Source: a virus
Reading direction: 5' to 3' (one strand)
Virus record (IMG/VR): IMGVR_UViG_3300031669_004012
Span: 1 to 37,693 of that record
Length of the DNA: 37,693 nucleotides
Below, one piece after another: positions 25,687 to 33,664 of this stretch. The notes under the pieces were generated by a model. That model was not told the origin of the DNA, made no database searches, and saw nothing but the letters and a program-made list of their open reading frames with translations. Position numbers and translations under genes: made by a program. Each line of letters starts with the position of its first letter. Positions within the stretch are counted from its first letter, which is position 1.

Positions 25687-28600
25687 GATAATCAACTCCT
25701 AAGACTGTAAGATAAGAGTTCAACAGTTTAACAGATTCAGGCATTGGGTCTAAATCTTTTGAGTCTTCTATACCAACTCTACCCGGGTCAATGCAGTTTC
25801 TGATGTAATCGTTCTTCAAATCTATACAATCTGATTTTGTTGTCAGAAATTCAAATAAATTCTTTGGAGCATCATGACCAATAATACATGCTGTTTCCAT
25901 TTCACCACATCTTTGTCCACCTTTGTTTTTTCGACCCCCTAATGGTTGCAAGGTTCTTTTCGCATATGACCCGATTCCCCTTGCTGCTAATTTTTCTTCT
26001 GCTATATGAACCATTCTGAAGAAATAAAGATATCCGGCTGCAATATCATTTAATAGATATTTTCTTGCAATAGGATCATATATTTTATATTTAAAAGTAG
26101 ATCCTGTATATTGTAATGCTTGAGTCAAATCTTTTAATTGACAAGATTCAAATGGAGGCTGAATAATCGACAGAGTTTCAATAAATTCTTCATCTATTTT
26201 TTTCGGCAGTTGCTCTATGAATTGTTTAATATACCATTTATCTTTTGTTTTGTCAATTATATCAATGTATCCTAACAGATATGACTTAAGATCTTCTTGA
26301 CTTCCTTCTTCTAATATTTTTAGAAGGTTTTGTTGTAGATCATATAAAGACATTGACAAATGTAACTCAAATAATTGACCGATATTCATACGAGAGATTA
26401 TACCCAATGGATTGATGCATATATCAAGATGTCTTCCATCTGGCAGTTGTGGCATTTTATCATGTGGTAATATTCTTGATATAACTCCTTTGTTTCCATG
26501 TCTATTGGCAATTTTATCCCCGACCTTGATTGATCGAACATGAATGCCATACATTTCAACATAAATACCGTTAACCCTTTCTTTCTTATTTTTATATTTA
26601 CCTACGAAAGAAAATAATTCTAAGTCTTTCTCTCTGATGAATTTAACAGCTTGATCTCGGGGTAGTTTCTCTTTAACGATAGATCTCAGAGCTAATTCTT
26701 TTTCTTTTTGCTTTTCAATAGTTTTCTCTACCCATTCTTTATATTCTGGAATGTCTCCATTCCATTCGTTAGCAAATATTTTTACACCTGAAATGATATA
26801 AGATTTTTCTGCTTCCAAAGGTGTTGCTTCTGAAAAAACTGAATATAAATCATCTGCTGATAGAGTTTTCATAATTGCATACGGATCTCCCTGTGCGACT
26901 CTATCAAGAGTACTTGGTAATGGTTTATATTCATCGTTTGTTAATGTCAATAAAACCTTATGGGGAGGAATAGTAAATGATAAATCTTTGAAATGGGCTG
27001 AAGTGAATGTTTCTTCATTTACTAACCTGTCGGATATGATAATTCCATCTTCATAGTTATGACCATAATAAATCATAACTCCTGTTAGAAGATTTCGGCC
27101 GAAAGTGATTTCGCCATTCTGAACAAAGTTGCTTTCAGCTAATATTTCCCCAGCTTTGAATTTGCTACCTACACTGACATAAACTTTCATTAAATCCATA
27201 TGTTCAACATAAATATTTCTATATGAAACGTCAAAGATGTCAACCGTTTTATCATCATAAACAACCATTAAATATTTTTCATCAAGGTGAACGACCTCAC
27301 CATCTTTTTTAGCACACTTGATAAATTGTGTATGCTTTGTATATAAACCTTCACACCCGGATTTAATCATCGGTTGGTCAAAGTCTTTTAACATGATTGC
27401 TTGCCTCATTTGTGATGATGCCATTTGTAATCTTGTTTGATCATCATGCTCACAGAATGGGGTAAACGACACAGGTATTGAAATGGGTTGTTTCTCGCAT
27501 ATATCGCTTGTAAAACGGAGTTCGTCATCCAACTTGACATTAGGGATGAGGTTTTGTAGAACACCGCAATTATCGCGGTCTGGGGTGTCTACTGGACAAA
27601 TACGACCGAACATTGTTGGACATATATCCCTTAAATGTTTAGGAATGTTTTCCCTTTTAAATCCACCGGGACCCAAAAGACTTATCCTTGATAATTTGGT
27701 TAATTCTTCAATTGGGTTAATTGAAAAATCGAACTGAACAATATCTGATACATTACATTCTGTTAATATCATAGATGAATTAATATTGAATTTTGGAGCT
27801 TTTGATGTTCTGTTTGAAAAGCACATATCGAAAATAATTTTTGAAAGCTTTGCAAATATCATATATTCAAAACATCTAACTCTTTTATTTATAAATAGAG
27901 TATCATCTACATCTCCTGTTGCGATTGTATGAACCAACTCGTCTAACAATGATCCTGTTTGAAGTAAATTTTTTGTAAATATATCAACTTGCGGAATTAA
28001 ATCAAGAGCATATACAATATCATGCCCTTTTGATTTAGAATTATATCTTGAATACATACGACCTATCTCTAATATAAAATCGTCCTGTGTGTCGGTTTTT
28101 AATTCATCGTAAATCATTTTACATTCAGATACTAATATATCCATCAACTCGATTTTACCTAAGTCATCTAATTTGACATTTGCTAAATCAAATTTCTTGA
28201 TCATTTCGTCAACCCCAAAATATGCAAACATCAAGATAGATAACGGAACCTTTTTTCCCAAAAAACTTACTTTGATAAATGGTTGTTCTCTATCTTTGAA
28301 GATCATTAGGGTTGCGACATTGGTTCTTAATTTAATATTTTCTCCTCTTGTAACAATGGGGATATCAAATAGTTGAAATAAAGGGATTTTTCTACGCCCG
28401 TTTATTACAATATAATTATCGTCAACTAATTTAGGAAGATGTAAACTCAAATCAATATTTGCTGTTCCCTTTTGCAATTTAATTGCAAGGGTTTGTTTTA
28501 TCGTCTTTGATAATTCTCCAGACGAAAATCTTGATTCCTTTATGTCCAGTTCATTCAACTGGAATCCTAAATCTATTGCAGGTTGGAGTATTTGTCTTGT

Positions 28601-28693
28601 TACGGGTAAAATCTGTTTGTAGTCATTCACTCGAAGTGTGAAGATGTTTTTATCTTCATTTTGAATCTTAAAGATTGGATTAATTATGTTCAA
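25673..28693 (-). CDS. rpoB: RNA polymerase beta subunit, phage-encoded
   Basis: 1006 residues (E. coli beta has 1342), a compact but complete beta subunit. Seen in order: SRISLLGPGGF (335-345) as the fork/rifampicin region, FGRICPVDTPD (362-372), FCEHDDQTR (413-421), YEDGIIISDRLV (547-558), KVGDKIANRHGNKG (723-736), INPLGIISRMNIGQ and the C-terminal YAKRTLQPLGGRKNKGG with RCGEMETACI. The lineage-specific insertions of bacterial beta are missing. Start is TTG 28693, five bases after GAGGAGGAG. It is not split into separate polypeptides as in AR9 and phiKZ phages. Together with beta-prime it should form a virus RNA polymerase core; alpha, omega and sigma genes are not in the window. Confidence 0.95.
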   Translation of the reverse strand: MNIINPIFKIQNEDKNIFTLRVNDYKQILPVTRQILQPAIDLGFQLNELDIKESRFSSGELSKTIKQTLAIKLQKGTANIDLSLHLPKLVDDNYIVINGRRKIPLFQLFDIPIVTRGENIKLRTNVATLMIFKDREQPFIKVSFLGKKVPLSILMFAYFGVDEMIKKFDLANVKLDDLGKIELMDILVSECKMIYDELKTDTQDDFILEIGRMYSRYNSKSKGHDIVYALDLIPQVDIFTKNLLQTGSLLDELVHTIATGDVDDTLFINKRVRCFEYMIFAKLSKIIFDMCFSNRTSKAPKFNINSSMILTECNVSDIVQFDFSINPIEELTKLSRISLLGPGGFKRENIPKHLRDICPTMFGRICPVDTPDRDNCGVLQNLIPNVKLDDELRFTSDICEKQPISIPVSFTPFCEHDDQTRLQMASSQMRQAIMLKDFDQPMIKSGCEGLYTKHTQFIKCAKKDGEVVHLDEKYLMVVYDDKTVDIFDVSYRNIYVEHMDLMKVYVSVGSKFKAGEILAESNFVQNGEITFGRNLLTGVMIYYGHNYEDGIIISDRLVNEETFTSAHFKDLSFTIPPHKVLLTLTNDEYKPLPSTLDRVAQGDPYAIMKTLSADDLYSVFSEATPLEAEKSYIISGVKIFANEWNGDIPEYKEWVEKTIEKQKEKELALRSIVKEKLPRDQAVKFIREKDLELFSFVGKYKNKKERVNGIYVEMYGIHVRSIKVGDKIANRHGNKGVISRILPHDKMPQLPDGRHLDICINPLGIISRMNIGQLFELHLSMSLYDLQQNLLKILEEGSQEDLKSYLLGYIDIIDKTKDKWYIKQFIEQLPKKIDEEFIETLSIIQPPFESCQLKDLTQALQYTGSTFKYKIYDPIARKYLLNDIAAGYLYFFRMVHIAEEKLAARGIGSYAKRTLQPLGGRKNKGGQRCGEMETACIIGHDAPKNLFEFLTTKSDCIDLKNDYIRNCIDPGRVGIEDSKDLDPMPESVKLLNSYLTVLGVDYRGSS

Positions 28694-28695
28694 AT

Positions 28696-28872
28696 TTACT
28701 CCTCCTCATACTGTTTTTTAAGACTTTCTAAAAGTACGTCGTCTTCAATATAATATACTACGCTTTCAGAACAGGCATTTAATATTAACTGACCTAATCG
28801 AAGGTCTGGATGTTTATACCAGACCTTCGATACCATTCGTAATACTTCATTGATTCTGTTGGGGTCTCTCAT
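28696..28872 (-). CDS. small DUF1040/YihD-like protein between rpoC and rpoB
   Basis: 58 residues beginning MRDPNRINEVLRMV, with HPDLRLGQLILNAC in the middle and an acidic end. The 'R.NEVL......W...PDL.L.QL' core resembles the small YihD/DUF1040-type helical proteins of bacteria; function unknown. Its ATG overlaps the beta-prime stop (ATGA), and its last codons (GAG GAG GAG) are the ribosome binding site of rpoB, which starts two bases after its stop. It is therefore translated with both polymerase genes. A near-perfect hairpin lies inside it. Confidence 0.75.
   Translation of the reverse strand: MRDPNRINEVLRMVSKVWYKHPDLRLGQLILNACSESVVYYIEDDVLLESLKKQYEEE
28797..28831 (-). other. 13-pair perfect hairpin inside the small gene
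   Basis: The arms 28797-28809 (ATCGAAGGTCTGG) and 28819-28831 (CCAGACCTTCGAT) are exact inverse complements around a nine-base loop. No U-run follows, so it is not an intrinsic terminator. It lies in codons for SKVWYKHPDLR and could regulate, pause or be cut between beta-prime and beta translation. Confidence 0.7.
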
Positions 28873-31553
28873 TCGATATACTCCCCTTTTAAAATTTTAT
28901 CCATTATACCAGAATATTTTCCTTCGTTAAGAATACCTTGGAGAATACTTCTCTTTGGATTTGAGAATGCCATTGCTAATATCCAACTCTCTTGGTTTGG
29001 AACAGATTGAATTGAATAATAATCCGGAGCTATTAAATGACGATTATTTAATAATCTCCATTTTTGATGATTCTTCCACATTAACTGAGCCACGACACAT
29101 TCAAAATGGACATGGTAAATATCTTTATCATATACTTCAAATAGCTCTGAAACTATATCTGTATATGTTTTATTCTTGAACTTATGCAGGAGCTGAGATA
29201 CTGATGCAAGATCACCGATAATATCTTTTTGTCTCATTGACTCTGTTTCGGTGTCCTGTCCTTGTATTACAGCTGAACCTGACGTATGGAATGTCCTGAG
29301 AACTAATTGTGTCCCACGCTCACCAAGAGTTTGAGCAGCTATGATTCCAACGAATCTGCTGTTTAATTTTTTATGTAAATCTCCATAACAAGTCTGACAT
29401 AATTTGGGTGATTTACATAATATCGGAGTTCGAATCCATATAGTTTTTCCGATTATATCTTTGTAATTTTGCTTGGTGATTAACTCAAGAGTTCCTTTAT
29501 TTGACTGGTATTTGTTGACTAACATTCTAGCTTTTCTTTCAGTTTTCACATATACTTCCAAACAATCTGTAGTTCCACAATCTTCTAACTCTGTATGAAT
29601 TTGGAGGTTAGCACAAGTAAAAATTAATTTTCTTGAAAGATATCCTGATGTTCCTGTATTCAGCGCAATGTCAAGAAGACCTTTTCGGCATCCGTATGTT
29701 GAATAAAAGAACTCTTCTTCTGATAATCCTTCGACTAAATTATGTTTGATTGGTATTGGCAAAATTTCTCCGTCGAAATTTGATACAAATCCTCGGGTCA
29801 TGATTATCTGTTTAACCTGGTCCCAACTTCCTCTAGCACCAGATTCAATCATGTATGCGTATTCAAAGTTTTCTCTTAAAGCTTTTGTAATTCCCTTATT
29901 CGATGATGCAACTAATTGTTGTCTGATTGTGTCTTTCTCATAAATTTTATCCCTTAATAATGTTAAGGAATCCGATTGAAAGTTTTCCAGTGACATAGTG
30001 CAACCAAATAAAGTTGCATATGTGAAACCTATTGCTTTTATATTATCCAAAACTTTAACAATTTCATCAATTGGATATCTATCTTTTATATCATTCAAAA
30101 TGTCTAATAATTTCTTTTCATTGACAACTTCTTCAACTCTTGGATAATCATCTGGAAGGGAATTGTTGAAAATATTGATGCCTGTTTGATCGTCCAGTTG
30201 ACCATCAAAGACACCTGTTGTTAAGAAATAAATTCCTAAAATAATATCCTGACTTGGAGTTGTTGTTAAAGTTTCATTTGATGGACTGCTTAAATTTTTG
30301 ATAGCTGCAATTTTTTCTATTATTTCATCTTTTGCTCCTTCTGTTACAGGAATATAAACTGCCATTTGGTCTCCATCAAAGTCAGCATTGAATGGAGGAC
30401 ACACTAACGGATGAATTTTAATAACTTGATCTGATGTAATCAAAATTTTAAATCCCAACATTCCTAATCTATGCAAAGATGGTTGTCTATTCAAGATACA
30501 CATTTGACCTTCAACAACGTCCTTACATATTTTAAAAAGATCAGGTTTCTTTAATTCAATACATCTATCAACAAAATCAATAGCTTTATTTAACAACTTA
30601 TATTTACCTACCTGAATAATTCGTTTTGCAATAGGAAGTTTGAACATTTCTAATGCCATAAAATATGGTAGTTTACATTCATTCAAAGATAATGAAGGAT
30701 CTGGAGTTATAACAGCTCTACCCGAAAAGTCAATCCTTTTTCCTAAAATGTTTCCACGAATTAACCCTTCCTTCTTTGCCATTTTTTCAAGGATACGATT
30801 ATATAATTCATTTACATCTTTTTGTAGTTGTTTGAAATAAGTATAATATAAATTTTTATCTCTTTGAATGTTAAGAATTGTTCCTTGCATTAACTCTTTT
30901 TTGGTTAAGATTTGAACATAATACCTGTTAATTTTATCCATTAAGTGTTTGCCGCCTCCGCCTCTTGATGCAGGTCTCAAGTCTGGAGGAAGAACAATTA
31001 CTTGATGGATCAGAAGACTATCAATATTAAGTAAAACATTTTTCCAGTCTTCAATTCCTTCCTCTGCCATTTGTGTAGCAACATCAAAAACTAGTTTATA
31101 AACGGCATCGGTCTTCTCATAGATTTGCACTCCACGGGGTCTTTGTGTTTCATCGTAATTTACAACATGCTCTGTTCCATCAACATACATAAAACTTTTT
31201 TCATTTCGCATCAAATCATCAAGAGCTGATTTAAAAGTTTTACCTGCAATCTCAACTACGAGATCATAAAATAATGGGTTGACCACTGGAATGGGTAATA
31301 TAATTTTAGCAAATCGAGTTCGTCTAACATCACTATTGACAATATCGACGTGGCATAAATCACATTTGCCTCCAGTTTTTGGATTCGAGGGTCCATAATA
31401 TGTCCCACATTGGCAAGTGTAATTTTTTACTGGTCCAAAAATTTGCTCGGAAAATAAACCCTCAGGATGGTATTTCTTTTTTGCTATGAGTTTTAGAGAC
31501 GTCACTTCGTCTAAATTTTCACAAAAGTTTCTATAACTAAGAATTTTTGGCAT
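28869..31553 (-). CDS. rpoC: RNA polymerase beta-prime subunit, phage-encoded
   Basis: 894 residues (E. coli 1407), compact and unsplit. Visible: zinc-binding zipper region with C47, C49, C64, C67; IDFSGRAVITPDP (about 274-286); CILNRQPSLHRLG (352-364); the catalytic NADFDGDQM with D391, D393 and D395; bridge helix and trigger loop around SGARGSWDQVKQ, GCRKGLLDIALNTGTSGY and TFHTSGSA; a second zinc site with CQTCYG; and a C-terminal SWILAMAFSNPKRSILQ region. I chose ATG 31553 (MPKILSYRNF), ten bases after GAGGAG, over an upstream TTG that overlaps that site. The upstream gene stops one base before. Confidence 0.95.
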   Translation of the reverse strand: MPKILSYRNFCENLDEVTSLKLIAKKKYHPEGLFSEQIFGPVKNYTCQCGTYYGPSNPKTGGKCDLCHVDIVNSDVRRTRFAKIILPIPVVNPLFYDLVVEIAGKTFKSALDDLMRNEKSFMYVDGTEHVVNYDETQRPRGVQIYEKTDAVYKLVFDVATQMAEEGIEDWKNVLLNIDSLLIHQVIVLPPDLRPASRGGGGKHLMDKINRYYVQILTKKELMQGTILNIQRDKNLYYTYFKQLQKDVNELYNRILEKMAKKEGLIRGNILGKRIDFSGRAVITPDPSLSLNECKLPYFMALEMFKLPIAKRIIQVGKYKLLNKAIDFVDRCIELKKPDLFKICKDVVEGQMCILNRQPSLHRLGMLGFKILITSDQVIKIHPLVCPPFNADFDGDQMAVYIPVTEGAKDEIIEKIAAIKNLSSPSNETLTTTPSQDIILGIYFLTTGVFDGQLDDQTGINIFNNSLPDDYPRVEEVVNEKKLLDILNDIKDRYPIDEIVKVLDNIKAIGFTYATLFGCTMSLENFQSDSLTLLRDKIYEKDTIRQQLVASSNKGITKALRENFEYAYMIESGARGSWDQVKQIIMTRGFVSNFDGEILPIPIKHNLVEGLSEEEFFYSTYGCRKGLLDIALNTGTSGYLSRKLIFTCANLQIHTELEDCGTTDCLEVYVKTERKARMLVNKYQSNKGTLELITKQNYKDIIGKTIWIRTPILCKSPKLCQTCYGDLHKKLNSRFVGIIAAQTLGERGTQLVLRTFHTSGSAVIQGQDTETESMRQKDIIGDLASVSQLLHKFKNKTYTDIVSELFEVYDKDIYHVHFECVVAQLMWKNHQKWRLLNNRHLIAPDYYSIQSVPNQESWILAMAFSNPKRSILQGILNEGKYSGIMDKILKGEYIE

Positions 31554-31554
31554 C

Positions 31555-31770
31555 TCAAGAGATCTCCTCTTTTTCTGCAAGTGATTCTAATAAATATTCT
31601 GCCAGAATCGTTAAATGCAGTTTGATTTTTTTGGCTACTATTTTTTCTAATGAAGGCATCAATACTTCCATTATTTTTTGTGCATCTTCTTCTTTAATAA
31701 TTGTGTCATGTTTATCCAACTCTTCTTTAATTTTATCTTGGATATAATTGTCTAAAGGGTGCTTCTGCAT
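31555..31770 (-). CDS. small helical protein between the E2-like gene and rpoC
   Basis: 71 residues, predicted entirely helical, rich in Lys, Glu and Leu (DKIKEELDKHDTII to LLESLAEKEEIS), suggesting a coiled coil. ATG 31770 has AAGGAG nine bases upstream and overlaps the 3' end of the E2-like gene by 38 bases. Its TGA is one base from the beta-prime start. No family recognised; its place between conjugation and polymerase genes suggests translational coupling, possibly an omega-like or adaptor subunit, but similarity to omega is not visible. Confidence 0.7.
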   Translation of the reverse strand: MQKHPLDNYIQDKIKEELDKHDTIIKEEDAQKIMEVLMPSLEKIVAKKIKLHLTILAEYLLESLAEKEEIS

Positions 31771-32200
31771 CGTGTATTTCTCCTTTGTCAAAGTTAACAT
31801 TTATTTTCATAAAACCATCGACTGGTTTTGTTTCGTAATCTTTTTGATTAGGTCTAAAGTGAGATTCATCAAAATAATAAACTTCAAGTCTATTAATTAA
31901 AACATTTAATAGACAATTTATATCCGTAACTTCCGCACCATACTCCTCATCTCTTAGACAAAGTTCATCTGTATTCAAATCAGCGTTTGGGTGACTTCCG
32001 AAAATTCTAACTTCACTTAGTTTGTTGTTGAATCTTTTAATAATAAGACCTTCTAAATGTAATTTCTCATGAATTTTTGTTATTGTTTTCGGAACTCCAT
32101 CATCTATAATAAATTTAGGAATTATTTTTCCAACGAAAATATCATAATCAATTGATACATTTTCTTTACTTCCTGGTATATATAAATGCTTATGTTCCAT
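31733..32200 (-). CDS. E2-like ubiquitin-conjugating-fold protein
   Basis: 155 residues. The decisive segment is HPNADLNTDELCL, where H70-P71-N72 and C81 reproduce the eukaryotic E2 signature HPN...ICL with the catalytic Cys nine rather than eight residues after Asn. It is preceded by beta strands (LIIKRFNNKLSEVRIF) and followed by a helix (VTDINCLLNVLINRL) and a YYFDESHF segment, the order of the UBC fold. C81 should accept the Ubl from an E1 as thioester. AAGGAGGAG stands before ATG 32200, which overlaps the previous stop by one base. Bacterial Prok-E2 families differ widely, so the exact class is unknown. Confidence 0.75.
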   Translation of the reverse strand: MEHKHLYIPGSKENVSIDYDIFVGKIIPKFIIDDGVPKTITKIHEKLHLEGLIIKRFNNKLSEVRIFGSHPNADLNTDELCLRDEEYGAEVTDINCLLNVLINRLEVYYFDESHFRPNQKDYETKPVDGFMKINVNFDKGEIHDAEAPFRQLYPR

Positions 32201-33099
32201 TATGCTCCTCCTTCTGTTTGTAATATATGAATTTCATTGTCTATTAGAACTGGTAAAAATATTAAACTTTTACTTTTATTCTTTATAGCATTTTTAAGAA
32301 CTTCGATAACGTCCTCGGGGTGTTTTAAACTGTTTTGAGGAATAATCTGATACGTTGTTTTTGCAACCCTTGGTATTTCAAAAACTTCCCTGGCTATCGA
32401 ACCTCTTTCTTGAACTGCTACTTTAAGAGGAGCTTTTTTATTTCTATTTAATATAGGTTGTATAACTTCCTCTAATTTTGATATTCTATTTATATTATCA
32501 TCTGTATCATATATCAAGTCTGGATAAGATTTTGATTCTTTAATACTTTTTAACATTACTGATTGAATTATGTCAATATCAATATATTTAATAGATTGTC
32601 CTTTTAATAATTCTTCAATAACATTACTACATATTAAATCAGTTGCATAAGAAGCTGCTCTACTAATTTCATGTTTTGATAGTTGTATAACATATTCGCC
32701 TTTTGGTCTTGTTTGATCTTCTAGTTTCTTTTGAAAATCGAGTATTAGAAACTTTCCATTGATAAACATCTTCATATCAATATTCAAGTCTCTTTTGCCA
32801 AATATATTTCGGCAATCAATTATTAAGTCTGATTCTGGGAGATCGGTAATACCTTCAATGTAAAACTCTGCTCTTGGTTGAATCTCTATATTATAATTTA
32901 AAAGATTACGATATAGTACATGAACTTTTGGTTCATCAATATCAATAGGTTGAAATATTCCTATTTCTGTATCTTTTTTATCAACTATATCCTTATCTAT
33001 TAATATAAGTTTACTAACCTTAGAACATTCTACCAGATGTTTACAAAGGTGTCCTCCCAACGTTCCGGTTCCAATTACAGTTACAGTGCTGAGATTCAA
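32200..33099 (-). CDS. ThiF/E1-like protein with degenerate adenylation site
   Basis: 299 residues starting at TTG 33099 (AAGGAG nine bases upstream). The Rossmann beginning VTVIGTGTLGGHL (6-18) and LILIDKDIVD (31-40) are those of ThiF/E1 adenylating enzymes, followed by DLIIDCRN (91-98). The Asn and Arg that normally follow in 'N..RQ' are absent: the corresponding segment reads KKDTEIGIFQP. The C-terminal third is not obviously part of the fold. It may be an inactive partner that supports the active E1 as SAE1-type subunits do, or it may use a different chemistry. No active-site Cys is evident. The terminal Glu-Gly-Gly-Ala is encoded by the Shine-Dalgarno of the next gene. Confidence 0.78.
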   Translation of the reverse strand: MNLSTVTVIGTGTLGGHLCKHLVECSKVSKLILIDKDIVDKKDTEIGIFQPIDIDEPKVHVLYRNLLNYNIEIQPRAEFYIEGITDLPESDLIIDCRNIFGKRDLNIDMKMFINGKFLILDFQKKLEDQTRPKGEYVIQLSKHEISRAASYATDLICSNVIEELLKGQSIKYIDIDIIQSVMLKSIKESKSYPDLIYDTDDNINRISKLEEVIQPILNRNKKAPLKVAVQERGSIAREVFEIPRVAKTTYQIIPQNSLKHPEDVIEVLKNAIKNKSKSLIFLPVLIDNEIHILQTEGGA

Positions 33100-33123
33100 A
33101 GGGTTAATTCTCCTTTCGGAAGG

Positions 33124-33154
33124 ATTGGGTGGGGACCCAATCGAATCCCCACCC
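33124..33154 (-). other. two overlapping hairpins after the Ubl gene
   Basis: Arms GGGTGGGGA (33127-33135) and TCCCCACCC (33146-33154) form a nine-pair stem with a ten-base loop. An alternative seven-pair stem uses 33124-33130 (ATTGGGT) and 33135-33141 (ACCCAAT) with a GGGG loop, sharing bases with the first. Only one can form at a time. They lie 14 bases past the Ubl stop and about 25 before the E1-like start; without a U-run they are not a standard terminator. Confidence 0.6.
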
Positions 33155-33167
33155 GCCAGGCTCCTAT

Positions 33168-33617
33168 TTAGCAGCCTTTACGACCGGAAGGTTTCATGAA
33201 CTCAAGAGAATCCCCCACTTTCAATTCATAATCGCCGGAAACTTCTTTTCCATTAACCAGACCTGTGGAGAGTTTGTCCACGTTCAACACCTCACGCAGG
33301 AACTCACCGACTTCGGCAACACTTTTCCCTTCAACAGGAAAGGCGCCGGTACTGGCACCACATGATACACGGATTGTGGTTGTGGTTTTTTGACCGAAAG
33401 CAGCAGACGGTTTGGTCATAACGCTGTGGCCATCAAATGCAATACCTTCCAGCTTATCCGAAACATCCGGATTTCCATCGGCCAGCAGGATAGCGTCGAT
33501 AACGACGTCTTTACGTTTTTTGGTCAATCCCGGCAGTCCCAGGTTGTCCACACAAAGACGACGAAGCTCTTTAAGATTCATTCCTTCTAAATTTTCACGA
33601 GTATATTCATTAGCCAT
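33168..33617 (-). CDS. ubiquitin-like (beta-grasp) protein with N-terminal SAP-like segment
   Basis: 149 residues. The C-terminal half (about 77-149) follows the MoaD/ThiS/PRTRC-C plan: TTTIRVSCG strand, helix SVAEVGEFLREVL, STGLVNGKEVSGDYELKVGD and SLEFMKPSGRKGC. It ends in Gly-Cys, not the usual Gly-Gly; Cys might be removed or the last Gly used after processing. Residues 7-48 (LEGMNLKELRRLCVDNLGLPG, RKDVVIDAIL) resemble a SAP or Rho-N helical domain that binds nucleic acid. Composition is near 50% G+C, far above the neighbours. GGAG precedes the ATG. The likely role is the modifier protein of the locus. Confidence 0.82.
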   Translation of the reverse strand: MANEYTRENLEGMNLKELRRLCVDNLGLPGLTKKRKDVVIDAILLADGNPDVSDKLEGIAFDGHSVMTKPSAAFGQKTTTTIRVSCGASTGAFPVEGKSVAEVGEFLREVLNVDKLSTGLVNGKEVSGDYELKVGDSLEFMKPSGRKGC

Positions 33618-33637
33618 TTTAAAATTCTCCTTACAAA

Positions 33638-33652
33638 GTTTAGTTGTTGTTC
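33638..33652 (-). promoter_or_regulatory. possible promoter upstream of the Ubl gene
   Basis: The 47 bases between the E1 gene end and the Ubl start contain, on the minus strand, GAACAA (33652-33647) followed by CTAAAC (33643-33638), close to the pattern at 4643-4657. It could give the Ubl gene its own transcript, as expected if Ubl must outnumber its enzymes. Confidence 0.25.
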
Positions 33653-33664
33653 ACGTTCGGCTTA

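Noticed and set aside
28797-28831. Strong hairpin between rpoC and rpoB taken as an intrinsic terminator.
   Set aside because: No U-run follows on the minus strand and it lies inside an overlapping coding gene.
32200-32217. The E1-like protein ends Glu-Gly-Gly-Ala, suggestive of a ubiquitin-type di-glycine tail.
   Set aside because: Those codons (GAA GGA GGA GCA) are the Shine-Dalgarno of the E2-like gene, which explains the glycines; the C-terminal segment shows no beta-grasp pattern.
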